From Haloferula rosea (GTDB lineage: Bacteria > Verrucomicrobiota > Verrucomicrobiia > Verrucomicrobiales > Akkermansiaceae), in contig NZ_JAENII010000008.1 of assembly GCF_016595525.1 (NCBI RefSeq), positions 62,001 to 126,000 on the forward strand: a stretch of 64,000 nt of DNA, written 5' to 3'. This document shows, one piece after another, positions 21,401-31,400 of the stretch. The notes beneath the pieces are model-generated. The model worked only from the letters and a program-made list of their open reading frames with translations, was not told the DNA's origin and did no database searches. Position 1 is the stretch's first letter. Every line of letters starts with the position of its first letter. The translations under genes were made by a program, and so were the position numbers.

Positions 21401-23967
21401 ACCCCACCGAAATTGGAACTGCCAGGTGTCGGTGTGGGCATGTAGCCGATTTCCTGCCCGGCACCCCAACTACCGTAGGATGCATCCTCCTCCTGGGGCG
21501 GGTAGGTTGGGTTGAAGTGATGAACGAGCACATAGACGCCGAAGACATTTCTCCGGTAAAGCCCGAGATACTCACCACTTGAAGAGAGCTTGAAGTTGGT
21601 ATGGAACTCATTACCTCCGAATACCGTGTTCTTGGAGGACGCGAAGATGACGAGGTGGCCACCATGCTCCAGCGGGTAGGCGGGAATCGCATACTTTCCG
21701 GGATTCGACGGGTTGTCAGTCAGGAAGTAGCCGGCAAGGTTCACGGGGCCCCCGGTTCCATTGTAGAGCTCGATCCAATCCGATGCATCGCCCTCGGCGT
21801 CGTCGAGGGTGTTCTCGTTGTCCGCCATGAACTCGTTGATGATGAGGTGCGGGGTAATCAGTGGTTGCTGCACGGCAGTCACCTCGAACTGGGAATTGAC
21901 GTTCTCTTCATTGAGGAAAAACACCTCGCCCGCATCCCCTCCCGTCGCCTCGAAATAGACATACTCGATGGCGTGAGTACCCACCGGCAGGAACATGCTC
22001 CCGTTGGTCGTCAGCGGCGCGTGGGTGCTGTCGTCGAGGATCAGATCCTGGCCATTGATGCGGAGCCTTCCCCCATCGTCGTTGTTGATTCCGAATGTAT
22101 ACTCACCCGGAATGTTGACGATGAGGTTGGCGGTGGCGCGGAGAACGTAGTGGTCAAGCCCATCGCCGATCGGCGGAGACAAGTCACCAGGAAACTCACC
22201 GGAATTCGCGGGTCCATAATTGATCTGCGGGACCATGCTGACAGTGATCTCCTCATCGACATTCGAACCAGCCAGTAACGCGTCGGCATCCGCGAGACTC
22301 GTGACGGTCCCGGTTGACGTTCGGTGGAGGACGGTCCACATGCCCGCGTCAATACCGATCCGTGTGAGCAGGGTCGCGGTGACGGTGGCACTACTTGAAC
22401 CGAAGGAATTGGAAGCGGTAAGGGTATAGGTGGTGGTATTGAGCGGAATCGCAATTGCCGTTCCGGAGACTGGGTTCACCGATCCGATCTCTGGAGAAAT
22501 CACCACCGACTCCGCGTTGCCGACGGACCAGGAAAGTTCAACGCTGGACTCGGGCACCGGATTGGCATTGTCGATCGTGAACGAACCAATGACAGGCACG
22601 TCCCCGGTTGCGATGGTGACGGAATCCGAGGCAGATCCAGCCGCATTGGTTGCCGTGATGGTATAGGTGGTCGTCGCGCTGATGTTCTCGACAACCAGGC
22701 TTCCGTTCCCCGATGCATCCGTATCGGGCAGGACGTTGCCAATGCCCTTGTCGATCGAGATTGAGGCAGCGCCCGTGCTATTCCACTGAAGGATGGTTGA
22801 TGCTCCCGAGGGGATGAACTCCGGAGTGGCCGTGAGGTCGACGGTGGGCGGCACATCGACATGGACCGTGGTGGTTGCCGTTGCACTCCCCGACCCGGTG
22901 GTTCCAGTCAGCGTGTAGGTGGTCGTGGATGTCGGAGAAACCGACAAGGAGTTCAGCCCGGTGACGTCGACAGGAGCTGGACCACCGCTGATGGTCAGGC
23001 TGCCAAAACCAGCGGCACTCCACTGGAGCAAGCAGCTTTGACCACCCGTGATATAGGCTGGAGCAGCACTGAATGCGTCGATCTCCATGGGCGACCCGAC
23101 GAGACCGCTGCCACTCTCGGAGAAGGCAAAGAAAGATGCCCCATTCCCCGGATCCGACGCGGCATAGGTCCAGCTGGTGTCACCGATATCCAGCGAACCC
23201 GCCCCCGCCCCATCATCGTGATGGTTGCGAAGTTGATTGAAGGTGCCGAGGTCGTAGAGAAACCGGGAATCCGTGGCGAGGGCGTAGAGACTGCCCGCCT
23301 CAGCATCGTTGAAGGGTTCGTCGAAAATGCCGACGTCATCGATGCCGCCCTTCCACTGTCGCTGCGGATCCGTCTCCGGGTTGGCGCCGATGAGAAGGGA
23401 AAACCGATCCCGGGCACGTTGCGCTTCGTTCAATTCAGGATCGTCCGGATCCGTGGCAACGAGCACACCATCGACGTAGAGGCGGGCCTCCGTCCCGTTG
23501 TCTGTGACGGCGAGGACGTGGTGCCACTGCCCGTCATTGACACTGCCGCCCGCGATATCGCCACCGCCACCATAGTAGGCGATTTCCGAAGAGTCTCGGT
23601 TGCGGCGGGCAATACGGTATTCGTCACTGTCCCCCTTCGAGAGGACCGCCTGCCAACCGGTATCCCAGGAATCCACCTGGATCCACGCCGAAACGGTCAG
23701 GTCTTCCTGCCTCCTCCGGGTGTCGGCGCTATCGGCAATATCAAGGTAATTCGATCCAGTGAGACGCAGGCCATTGCCAAATACAGCCGGCGAGTAGTTC
23801 GCAGTCCCGACCCATGTGGCGGCGTCATCGCTCACACCCGCCTGCGCGGAATCCAGAACGACCGACCCATTTCCCGACTCCATCTGCCAATAGCCTACCA
23901 ATGAATCACTCAGGGCGGGTGAAAGCACGAAGGGCAGGATGAGCAGAGCTCTTGAAATAACGTTCAT
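18460..23967 (-). CDS. Giant secreted CotH-kinase/lamin-tail-domain protein
   Basis: An 1835-residue secreted multidomain protein. The start beginning MNVISRALLILPFVLSPALS gives a signal peptide. Rough order: LamG domain (25-215), three Ig-like repeats (290-540), PA14-like domain (545-700, with INNDDGGRLRINGQ), lamin-tail domain (LIINEFMADNENT), chitobiase/FN3-like segment (IRYTLDGSEPT), CotH-kinase-like domain (about 990-1420), another chitobiase-like segment (VVYYTTDGSDP), second lamin-tail domain (VVSELHYNPRG), one calcium-type repeat (DSDGDTIADLFEYGAGTDP) and a C-terminal tail ending FLRLHIDSP. CotH proteins phosphorylate Ser in spore coats; here the kinase-site segment reads RFFVHDGEHSMG. 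Its function in verrucomicrobia is unknown; carbohydrate binding and attachment at the surface are plausible. A terminator lies upstream of it, so it is transcribed alone. Confidence 0.85.
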   Translation of the reverse strand: MNVISRALLILPFVLSPALSDSLVGYWQMESGNGSVVLDSAQAGVSDDAATWVGTANYSPAVFGNGLRLTGSNYLDIADSADTRRRQEDLTVSAWIQVDSWDTGWQAVLSKGDSDEYRIARRNRDSSEIAYYGGGGDIAGGSVNDGQWHHVLAVTDNGTEARLYVDGVLVATDPDDPELNEAQRARDRFSLLIGANPETDPQRQWKGGIDDVGIFDEPFNDAEAGSLYALATDSRFLYDLGTFNQLRNHHDDGAGAGSLDIGDTSWTYAASDPGNGASFFAFSESGSGLVGSPMEIDAFSAAPAYITGGQSCLLQWSAAGFGSLTISGGPAPVDVTGLNSLSVSPTSTTTYTLTGTTGSGSATATTTVHVDVPPTVDLTATPEFIPSGASTILQWNSTGAASISIDKGIGNVLPDTDASGNGSLVVENISATTTYTITATNAAGSASDSVTIATGDVPVIGSFTIDNANPVPESSVELSWSVGNAESVVISPEIGSVNPVSGTAIAIPLNTTTYTLTASNSFGSSSATVTATLLTRIGIDAGMWTVLHRTSTGTVTSLADADALLAGSNVDEEITVSMVPQINYGPANSGEFPGDLSPPIGDGLDHYVLRATANLIVNIPGEYTFGINNDDGGRLRINGQDLILDDSTHAPLTTNGSMFLPVGTHAIEYVYFEATGGDAGEVFFLNEENVNSQFEVTAVQQPLITPHLIINEFMADNENTLDDAEGDASDWIELYNGTGGPVNLAGYFLTDNPSNPGKYAIPAYPLEHGGHLVIFASSKNTVFGGNEFHTNFKLSSSGEYLGLYRRNVFGVYVLVHHFNPTYPPQEEDASYGSWGAGQEIGYMPTPTPGSSNFGGVQGFLGDTHFDVDRGLFYAPFDLIITKDDPGAEIRYTLDGSEPTRNHGEIYSSPIPVSETTVVRAAAFLDGYAPTNVDTQTYIFPNDVLNQDVTHAASLGFPSDPVNGQVYEYGMGGGSVTQQDIVDGLVDIPTISLVMEQEDFSSASRGIYSNASKRGAGWERGCSVELLNESGQGVGQFQKDCGVRIRGGASRSNGNPKHAFRLYFRNSYEGDLRYPVFQDEGPSRFERLDLRTAQNYSWSKDNSNQNTFLREVHGRDAQRDMGQPYTRSRYYQLYINGVYWGLFMSQERAEAAFGETYLGGDEDGYDVIKSAANEANYTTEATDGDLNGAWYDLWTKVRALRSNPSDNSAYFALQGLDSDGISPHPDLANNPDLLEVDNLADYLIAIFYTGNYDAPVSTFVRASNNWFGMRDRDGVDGFRFFVHDGEHSMGAGNGARVDDSDSRVGPWGDIYTDRPPSEFSRSNPQYLHEDLAWNEEYRMAFADRVHKHLFNGGAFADAAALERVDDRYQTITEAINAELARWGGGFTYSTWLDAHQKVLDFINAGVSGQTAGIGRNATLIAQLRAYDHDGAKPLYPSIDAPVYSQNGGSVPSGFGLGITNPNASGGVVYYTTDGSDPRLVGGSINPNAGVSNGTVVLNQSGRVRARVYDSSISTWSALNDFEFIVGVAGSAANLVVSELHYNPRGTAADSSTDKDDYEFIELLNLSDSNTIELTGTRFTDGITFDFTGSNVVQLGPGERVLIVNNLAAFTERYPGVPPSIIAGQYTGNLDNSGERVTLLDATDSVIKDFTYDDQLPWPTEADGEGYSLVLNIESANPDHNVAANWRSHADVHGNPGGPDGITWDQWFLSQGLGGDPEVDSDGDTIADLFEYGAGTDPNDPSSGDPVSPHFASFYVNGEFQDFLAITVRRNLDAGDILFYPEISEDLHAWSSSNTDLVMVEAVNQGDGTELVTWRAAEPLDSIGQEKCFLRLHIDSP

Positions 23968-24340
23968 AGGGAGAAATCGAATGGGTGGTGGCGGGTTCCG
24001 CGTCACCGACATGGTGACGAGGATGATGGAGAGCAGTTGCGCAGGCTGGCTGTATGGAAGAACCGATGCCGATGGCACTCGCGAGGATGGGAATGGCCAC
24101 CATCCCGGGGTTGAACCCGAAGGTGGGCAACAGGGATCGAGAGCACTGAATCCAAGGCTTCCACGACGCTTGGGGCATCCATGAAGATTCGGGCTGGCGG
24201 CTTCATTCGCGTCCTTGCCTTCTCAGGCATTTCACGAGCCTCGGGTGAGCGGCCGAAGCTTGGACAAGGGAAAAGAGCCCCCGGATTCGGAGGCTCTTTT
24301 GATGGTTAGGGATCGAATCACCTGAGCGGGTTGGCCCAGG
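23968..24340. other. Intergenic region between two minus-strand surface-protein genes
   Basis: These 373 bases lie 3' of the LamG gene and 5' of the CotH gene. They hold a strong hairpin terminator at 24271-24300 and must include the promoter of the CotH gene in the remaining 300 bases. I found no convincing -35/-10 pair and no coding frame with a recognisable product. Confidence 0.5.
24271..24300 (-). terminator. Rho-independent terminator of the LamG gene
   Basis: The arms AAAAGAGCC (24271-24279) and GGCTCTTTT (24292-24300) pair perfectly over nine bases. After one mismatch, three more GC pairs close a GATT tetraloop at 24284-24287. Read on the minus strand it ends in four U residues, and it starts about 40 bases after the LamG stop codon. 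It separates that gene from the CotH gene downstream. Confidence 0.8.
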
Positions 24341-27300
24341 TTACTCCACCACTTCGACTTCAAAGACCTGGTAGAAGGACTTCGGATAGGTCGCAACATC
24401 GACCGCAACCTCGGTAAAGGTGTTGGTCGAGCCACCCGTGTAGGGATCTCCCACATCCTCCCAGTCCGTGCCATCAAGCGTCGATGTTACCCGCATTTGA
24501 TAGGTCTTCGACGGCGTAAGGCCCGAGACGGTCAAGTTGAAGTTGCCTCCGACATCAAACCCGAAGGATTCGACGACCACCGCCTTGTCCGGAACAGGTC
24601 CCGGGGTCACATCGTTGGCGATGAGGTATTCAACATTCTCTCCGTTGCCGTAGATCTCGTAGATCTCCTCCGGAGTGAGTACCCGCTTCCAAATTGCGAC
24701 ATCATCGATGTTACCATTCCAGGTCCGAAGTGAGTCCGGATTCGCACCGATGAGGACGGATGCAGCCGTATCCAGTGCATTCGGAATCGCATCCCCCCTG
24801 AACTCAACAAGGTAGCCATCGAGATAGAGGCTGATGCCCACCCCGGCTTCAGCAACCCCCACGAGGTGGTGCCAATTTCCGTCGTTGATGGGATTCGCAT
24901 TCGCGGTGGAGTTCTGCGCAGGAACGTCACCGCTCGTGCCGGCTGCGAAAGCAGCTCCCACCGTATTATGCCGCCGCGCGAGGCGCCACGTGCTTTCACC
25001 CTTGGCAACAACCGCCTGCCATTGCTCGTCGAGCGCTTCCACCTGAACCCAGGCCGAAACAGTGATGTCACCGCCGACAATGTCGAAGTAGTTCTCGTCT
25101 CCGGAGACGAGCACGCGCTGGTTGTTCGCTTTGTCCAGATCGATCGCCTGACCGAACTTTCCGGTCGCATAGGTCTCGGTGGATACGGTTCCGAGCATGC
25201 TGCCATCCAGACCCAGGAATCCGGAGTCGGTCAGATCGTTGTCGAACTGCCAATTGCCGCGGAAGCCACGCAACCACTCGGTAGGGAAAGACTGGTCATC
25301 GGTTGGGTCAGTCGGAGGCGTGGCGTTGGTTTCCGTGCCATCCACCCATCCATCGTCGTCGAGGTCGGCATCGTTGGGATTCGTCACGTAGCCGTCTGCT
25401 CCTGCCACGACCTCTTCTCCGTCAGGAATGCCGTCAAGGTCGCTGTCAGCAGCGGCCCAATCGGTCGTATCACCAGGAGCGGTACCCAGGGTGGGCCCAG
25501 TCCAGGGGTTTGCGGAGCCCGATGTCTCCTGGAGGTTGGACAATCCATCAAGATCGAAATCGTTATCGGCGGTTGGGTCACTGCCAGCCAGAACTTCCTC
25601 GAGGTCACCGACACCATCGAAGTCGGTGTCGGGCTCGTTCGGGTTGGTCATGTGAATATTGACCTCATCATCGTCGAACAGACCGTCGTTGTCGGAATCC
25701 GTCGAGGCGAGCACCTTTGACAGGGGATTGAGCGAGAGTTGGGCGACTTCGGTTGGCGTCACCACCCGTTTCCAGATAGCGATATCGTCCAACTGACCAT
25801 TGAAACGGTTCGTGAAGGTCGCTGCTCCACCGTCACGCATGCCGAAGGTCAGAAGCTTATCGAGTGCGTTCCCCGGTCCACCCTGCGAGAAGTCGGACGA
25901 GCCAACCGTCGTGGCATGACTGGTATCCTCGACCCCGTTGACATACAGGCGCCGGGTTCCGTTCGCACCATCCCACACAGCGAGGATGTGCTTCCAACCC
26001 GTATTTGCGGTCGCAGCCGTGTTGTCGAGGCCTGCTGGGTCGTCAGGTCCGCCAGTACTGCGAAGCGTCATGCAGGCAAAGGCGTTCCTGTTGTTGCGGC
26101 GAACCTGCCACCCTTCGACGCCTTCTCCGTGCTTGCACAGGAATGGACTCCACTGACCTACGGCACCATTCGCCCAGAACGAGATGGACAATGCGTTTGC
26201 GGCATTGACGTCGGCGTCAAAGGTGGTCGCATAGGAGCCCTCGGTGTTTGCCGAGTTGTTCACGAAAACCCCGTTGCTGCCATCGAGGGCGAGAGCCTGA
26301 CCAAAGTCGGTATTTTGCCCCGCCACATAGGCGATGGTTCCATCCGCGGTGCCATCATGAAGTCCCCCGGTGTGGGTACCCGAGGTCTCGGTGAGGTTGT
26401 TCTCGAATTCCCAGTAGCCAATCAGCCCGGTGTCTGCGGCGGGAAAACTCTGGTCATCAAGTGGATTGGTCGACTCCGCCAATTCCAACCCATCGAACCA
26501 AAAGTCATCATCGGTATCGGCATCATTGGGGTTGGTCACATATCCGTTGGCCAATGAAATCTCATCTCCGTCGTCGACCCCATCGCCATCGCTGTCCGGG
26601 TTCATCCAGTCGGTGGTGTCACCCGGAGCGGATCCGAGAGTGCTTCCCGTCCAAGGATTGGCCGAACCGGTATTCTCTTCCGAGTTCAGCAGGCCATCCA
26701 TGTCGTCGTCATCATCCGAGAGTGGGTTAGTCCCCATTTTGACCTCGGTGAAGTCATCGACACCGTCGCCATCCGTATCGGGATTATTGGGCAGTGTTCC
26801 AAGAGTCGCCTCATCATCGTCGAACAAACCGTCCGAGTCCGTGTCCGTGGATGCGATCGCGTCAGACACGGCATTGGTGGAAACGTGCAGGATTTCAAGC
26901 TCGGTCAGAGCACGACTCCAGATGGCCACATCATCGATCTGGCCCGTGAAGTTGTTGCCGAAAGTCCCCGAACCCGCATCACGCATGCCGAATGTCAGGT
27001 AATTGACAACCGCGGCACCTGGCCCTCCGGTCGGAGCGGTATCACCCGCTGCAATCGTCATCGTCGAATCCTCAACGCCGTTGACGTAGAGCTTTCTCGT
27101 CCCGGAAACCCCGTCCCAGACAGCGACGAAGTGCTTCCAGCCGGCATCGTTCGCCGCAGTATTGGCACCCACAGGATCGATAGCCCCTCCCGTACCTTGA
27201 AGGGTGAATGTAGCATTCGGAGAAGCCCCACGCTTGCGCACCTGCCAGCCCTCGGAGAGTTCACCGAACTTGCAGACGAACGGATTCCATGTGGCGGGGG

Positions 27301-27664
27301 TTCCCTGCGCCCAGAACGAAATCGTGATCGCATTCGCGGAAGCAATGTCGGCGTCAAAGGTGCCTGCGTAGCTTGGATCCACGTTCGACGTGTTGTTGAT
27401 GAAGACACCATTGCTGCCATCCAGATCGAGAGCCTGGCCAAAGCTACCACCCGGATCGACAGGCAGCGCTGGCGGGCCCGAGGTGTAGGCACCCGTGCCA
27501 TCCCACGTGCCGTCGTGAAGATTGCCGGCATGGGCGCCGGAAACTTCGGTGAGGTTGCCCTCGAACTCCCAGAGTCCGATGAGGTTTGAACTGAGCTGCG
27601 CGCTGGCCGTTCCAACGGGAAGGCAGGCAGCGAGCGTGATTAGTATGGGTTTTGTCGTTTTCAT
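24341..27664 (-). CDS. Secreted protein with three LamG domains and thrombospondin type 3 repeats
   Basis: A 1107-residue secreted protein. The ATG giving MKTTKPILITLAACLPVGTASA is preferred to one 15 codons upstream because it gives a standard signal peptide. Three LamG/concanavalin-like domains lie at roughly 24-235, 385-615 and 775-1000; the first two share long stretches (SFWA, GWQVRK/R, LYVNGVEDS/T) and look like an internal duplication. Between them are Asp-rich calcium-binding runs of the thrombospondin type 3 kind, such as DTDSDGLFDDDEATLG and DTDGDGVDDFTEV, which probably act as stiff spacers. The tail ends in a short beta domain (YQMRVTSTLDGTDWEDV). No enzyme domain is seen. LamG modules bind glycans or proteins, so a surface adhesin or glycan-binding protein is likely. 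Confidence 0.85.
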   Translation of the reverse strand: MKTTKPILITLAACLPVGTASAQLSSNLIGLWEFEGNLTEVSGAHAGNLHDGTWDGTGAYTSGPPALPVDPGGSFGQALDLDGSNGVFINNTSNVDPSYAGTFDADIASANAITISFWAQGTPATWNPFVCKFGELSEGWQVRKRGASPNATFTLQGTGGAIDPVGANTAANDAGWKHFVAVWDGVSGTRKLYVNGVEDSTMTIAAGDTAPTGGPGAAVVNYLTFGMRDAGSGTFGNNFTGQIDDVAIWSRALTELEILHVSTNAVSDAIASTDTDSDGLFDDDEATLGTLPNNPDTDGDGVDDFTEVKMGTNPLSDDDDDMDGLLNSEENTGSANPWTGSTLGSAPGDTTDWMNPDSDGDGVDDGDEISLANGYVTNPNDADTDDDFWFDGLELAESTNPLDDQSFPAADTGLIGYWEFENNLTETSGTHTGGLHDGTADGTIAYVAGQNTDFGQALALDGSNGVFVNNSANTEGSYATTFDADVNAANALSISFWANGAVGQWSPFLCKHGEGVEGWQVRRNNRNAFACMTLRSTGGPDDPAGLDNTAATANTGWKHILAVWDGANGTRRLYVNGVEDTSHATTVGSSDFSQGGPGNALDKLLTFGMRDGGAATFTNRFNGQLDDIAIWKRVVTPTEVAQLSLNPLSKVLASTDSDNDGLFDDDEVNIHMTNPNEPDTDFDGVGDLEEVLAGSDPTADNDFDLDGLSNLQETSGSANPWTGPTLGTAPGDTTDWAAADSDLDGIPDGEEVVAGADGYVTNPNDADLDDDGWVDGTETNATPPTDPTDDQSFPTEWLRGFRGNWQFDNDLTDSGFLGLDGSMLGTVSTETYATGKFGQAIDLDKANNQRVLVSGDENYFDIVGGDITVSAWVQVEALDEQWQAVVAKGESTWRLARRHNTVGAAFAAGTSGDVPAQNSTANANPINDGNWHHLVGVAEAGVGISLYLDGYLVEFRGDAIPNALDTAASVLIGANPDSLRTWNGNIDDVAIWKRVLTPEEIYEIYGNGENVEYLIANDVTPGPVPDKAVVVESFGFDVGGNFNLTVSGLTPSKTYQMRVTSTLDGTDWEDVGDPYTGGSTNTFTEVAVDVATYPKSFYQVFEVEVVE

Positions 27665-28407
27665 TGTCAGATGATCATCGAACCGACTCAGCGACTGCGA
27701 AATCAACAAGCAGTCGTGGCACTCATTCCAGCTCAGGGTGAGCCGGTGAGCTGAGTCCTTGGGTTTTCAGTTTGGGTTTCTGGGTTGGGTTTGGAGCCTT
27801 CTGGGCGGTTCTCACTCGTTTGCGAACTGGAACCGTAGTAGCAAGAAAAACAGACCATGTCCCACAACGAGACCATGCTCCACCTATGCTATTGTCGATC
27901 CTCGCAAAAACGTATTGAAGTCCGTTTTTCCGTCACAGCCGGCAGATTGCTCACTCTGTAAACTTGCTCCATCACCGGCATAAAGTCGACCTTGAGCGGA
28001 CCTTCTGGAGGGGTCACACTGCCCCATGGCGACATCGCGAACCGCGCATGAAAGACATGCTCGATCAGCGGACATCTGGAGACAAAATAGCACAATATCT
28101 CTGATTTCCTTATCGTTCGCGCCATCGCACGGGACCACCTCGTCGATTGCCCTCATGGAATTCGTGGCATGATCGACTCCCACAAGTGACGGCGACGCGC
28201 CGTCAAACGCATGACACAAAAAACAATCTCTGGGAAGTGAGACTCGATCCTCGAGGTTCGCAATCCATCCCCGACTTCCATACCGGGATCTCTGAGTAAG
28301 CTCCCCTCGTCTCGATTCGAGCTCAACATCGGCTTCACCGCTCGCAAGAGACACGGCTTGCATCGTCGGGCGATTGCATCCCACCTTGTCCCCACTTGGA
28401 TAAGCTC
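27665..28407. other. Divergent intergenic region between two surface-protein genes
   Basis: This 743-base stretch separates the divergently transcribed LamG (minus) and CotH (plus) genes, so it should hold both promoters. A G/T-rich tract at 27758-27799 contains four GGG runs. Several short open frames exist on both strands, but none has a recognisable domain, signal peptide or the codon pattern of its neighbours. I could not place promoter boxes with confidence. Confidence 0.5.
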
Positions 28408-31400
28408 ATGGCACATGCTCTCAAACTCCCACGAATCCGGCGCCTTTTGATGCTGCTTGCGTGGACTTCGATCTCCGCGTCGGCCTTCTGTAGGGACAGC
28501 GTCGTTGTCTTCAATGAGGTGCACTATCATCCGAGGAATGACGGCGATCTTCTTGAATACGTGGAACTCCACAACCAGTTGGCGTTTGAAGTCGACATGT
28601 CGAATTGGCGGATCGATGGGGACATCGATTTCGACTTCCCGGAAGGCACCATCTTGCCTGGGCGGGGCTACCTTGTCATTGCGAAGGACCCTGCAGCCTT
28701 GTCCTCCGCAACCGGACACAGTGGAGCCTTGGGTCCATTCAATCGCAGCCTGTCGAACTCCGGTGGGACGATCCGTCTCTACAACAACAAGCTCTCATTC
28801 CGCTCGCAATCGGGCACTGGCTCGGTCGGCGCCGCCACTTCCACTCTGGAAGGCCGACGCATCATGGATGAACTCAGCTTCGGCGATAACCATCCTTGGC
28901 CTGTCGGACCGGATGCCTCCGGATTCTCCCTCGCCAAACGCGATCCTGAGCGTGGCACCGCGGCTCCAGAGAACTGGACGGTCAGCACCCAACTCAATGG
29001 CACCCCAGGCAGCGAGAACACCTTCGCATCACTACGCAAGCTCTCGTTCAACGAAGTGACTTCGTCTCTCGATGCCGATTTCCAGCTTGAGATCCACAAC
29101 CACGGCGACACCCCGGTCGCACTCGGAGGCTTGGTGATCGGGTCTTCCGACGAGCTCTCTCCGGATTACCTCCTCCCGGCGCTTGAGCTCGAAGCCCATG
29201 GCTTCCTCGCCATCGACGCGCTCATGCTGGGATTCGTTCCGGCTGACAACGACCGCTTGTTCCTCCATGGATCCGGGAAGGCCACCCTGATCGATGCCGT
29301 CCGGGTCGATGACACCGCGGTCGCACGAGCACCCGATGGCACGGGTGCATGGTCCCGCCCCACTACAATGACCCTTGGGTCGGAGAACGACGTTTCCTTC
29401 GAGGATGCCATCGTCATCAATGAAATCTTCTATCACGCCAAGGCACAGCTCGAATCAGGTGGCACCAGCACGACAAACCAGCAGGTTCTGGATTACTCGT
29501 CCACATGGCGCTACAACCTGAGCGCGGGCGCCGCCGGACTTCCCTCAGGATGGTCAACGGTCAGCCATCCAGTCGACGGTAACGACTGGGCCTCCGGTCC
29601 CGGACTGCTTGGATTTGAGAACACCCCACTGGGAGAACCGCTCCAAACCTCCGTCGCGCTGGAATCGAAGATCACCTACTACTTCGAAACGGATTTCATC
29701 TACAACGACCCCGAAACGGTCACGGAAATGGTGATCAACCACTACGTCGACGATGGCGCCGTGTTCTACCTGAACGGGGTCGAGATCGGCCGGTTCAATA
29801 TGGAGCCGGGCACGGTCACCCCCAACACCGTGGCCAATCCCGGAGTCGGAAATGCTTCTCTGCATTCGCTCGTCATTCCCACACCGAATGTCCAAGCCGG
29901 CAGCAACCGCCTCTCGGTAGAAGTCCACCAGATCAACACAGGAAGCAGCGACATCGTCTTCGGTGCCAACGTCGTCCTGAGAACCGAGCAGACCAGCGAC
30001 TACACTCCCTTTCTGGAACGCGATGAAGAATGGCTTGAACTCCATAACCGCAGCGCGGCGGTGGTGGACCTCTCCAGCTGGGCGCTGGATGGAGGCATCC
30101 GCTTCGACTTCCCGTCCGGCACGACCATCGCTCCGGGAGGGTATCTGGTGGTCGCCAAGGATTCATCCGCATTGTTGGCGAAGCATCCCAGTTCCCCGGT
30201 GATCGGCGACTACTCGGGACGGCTTGGCAACGGTGGGGACGAGGTGATCCTCAGGGACGCTCATGGGAATATTGCCGATGAAGTGAACTACTACGGTTCT
30301 GGTCATTGGCACCCGCAGGCGGACGGGGGTGGCTCCAGCCTCGAGCTGCGCGACCCGGATGCCGACAATTCCATCTCTGATGCCTGGCAACCCAGTCACG
30401 AATGGGCACGTAACACTTGGCAAACCTACTCATACGAAGCCGTCGCGACCGACAACGGCATCGGCGACAACCTCTATCACGAACTACAGATTGGCCTGCT
30501 CGATTCGGGCGAGCTGCTGATCGACGACCTCAGCGTCCTCGAAAACAACAGCACCGAGTTCATCCAGAACGGCGATTTCGAAAGTGACGCCGTGGGGGCG
30601 GCACCCGACAAGTGGCGCGCGATAGGCTCTCACGGCTCGCATGGGAAGACCGTCGTCATCAGTGATCCCGACGACCCGGGGAACAAGTGCCTTCACGTGG
30701 TTTCCACCGGCCCCACCGAGAACAAGCACAACAAGCTGGAGACCACCTTCGCCAATGGTGAGGAAGTCGTCCCCGGAAACACCTACCGAATCACCTTCCG
30801 TGCCAAATGGTTGAGTGGCTGCAGCCAGCTCAACACGAGGTTGTATTTCAACTACCTCCAACGCACCCACGCCCTGGACTCCGCCGAGATCTGGGGAACC
30901 CCCGGGACCATCAACACCGCTGCCATTCCCAATGCAGGACCGGACCTGTCCGGCCTCAACCACTCACCGGCAGTTCCCGATCCGGGGGAACCGGTCACGG
31001 TCAGCATCCTGGCAGATGACCCCGACGGCATCAGTGGCGTCACCCTCCATTACTCAGTCAATGAGGGGCCGTTTCTGAGCACGCCCATGACCTCGTCGCA
31101 CGGCAGATTCACGGGCACCATCCCCGGCCAGAGCGCCAGCGCCATCGTGCGCTTCTATGCTCTGGCATCGGACGACCTCGGCATGACCTGCCTGCTCCCG
31201 CCGGCCGGAAGTCAAGGAGGCGCCTTCTTCAAGGTGCAGGATGGATTCACGGACACCTCGGGAGTCCGCCACAACCTCCGCATCATCATGTCGGCATCGG
31301 ACCGCGACTTCCTCTTCCTGGACACCAACCGGATGAGCAACGACCGCTTTTCCGCCACCGTCATCGAGGATGAAGAAACCGTTTATTACGACGTGGAGCT

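Noticed and set aside
24341-27664. Repeated Asp-rich coding units as a possible DNA repeat or CRISPR-like array
   Set aside because: The repetition is at protein level (thrombospondin type 3 units and LamG duplicates) with irregular spacing and no identical repeats.
27884-28384. 166-codon minus-strand frame in the 743-base gap
   Set aside because: It contains some Cys but no domain, no signal peptide and amino-acid use unlike its neighbours. I treat the gap as regulatory DNA.
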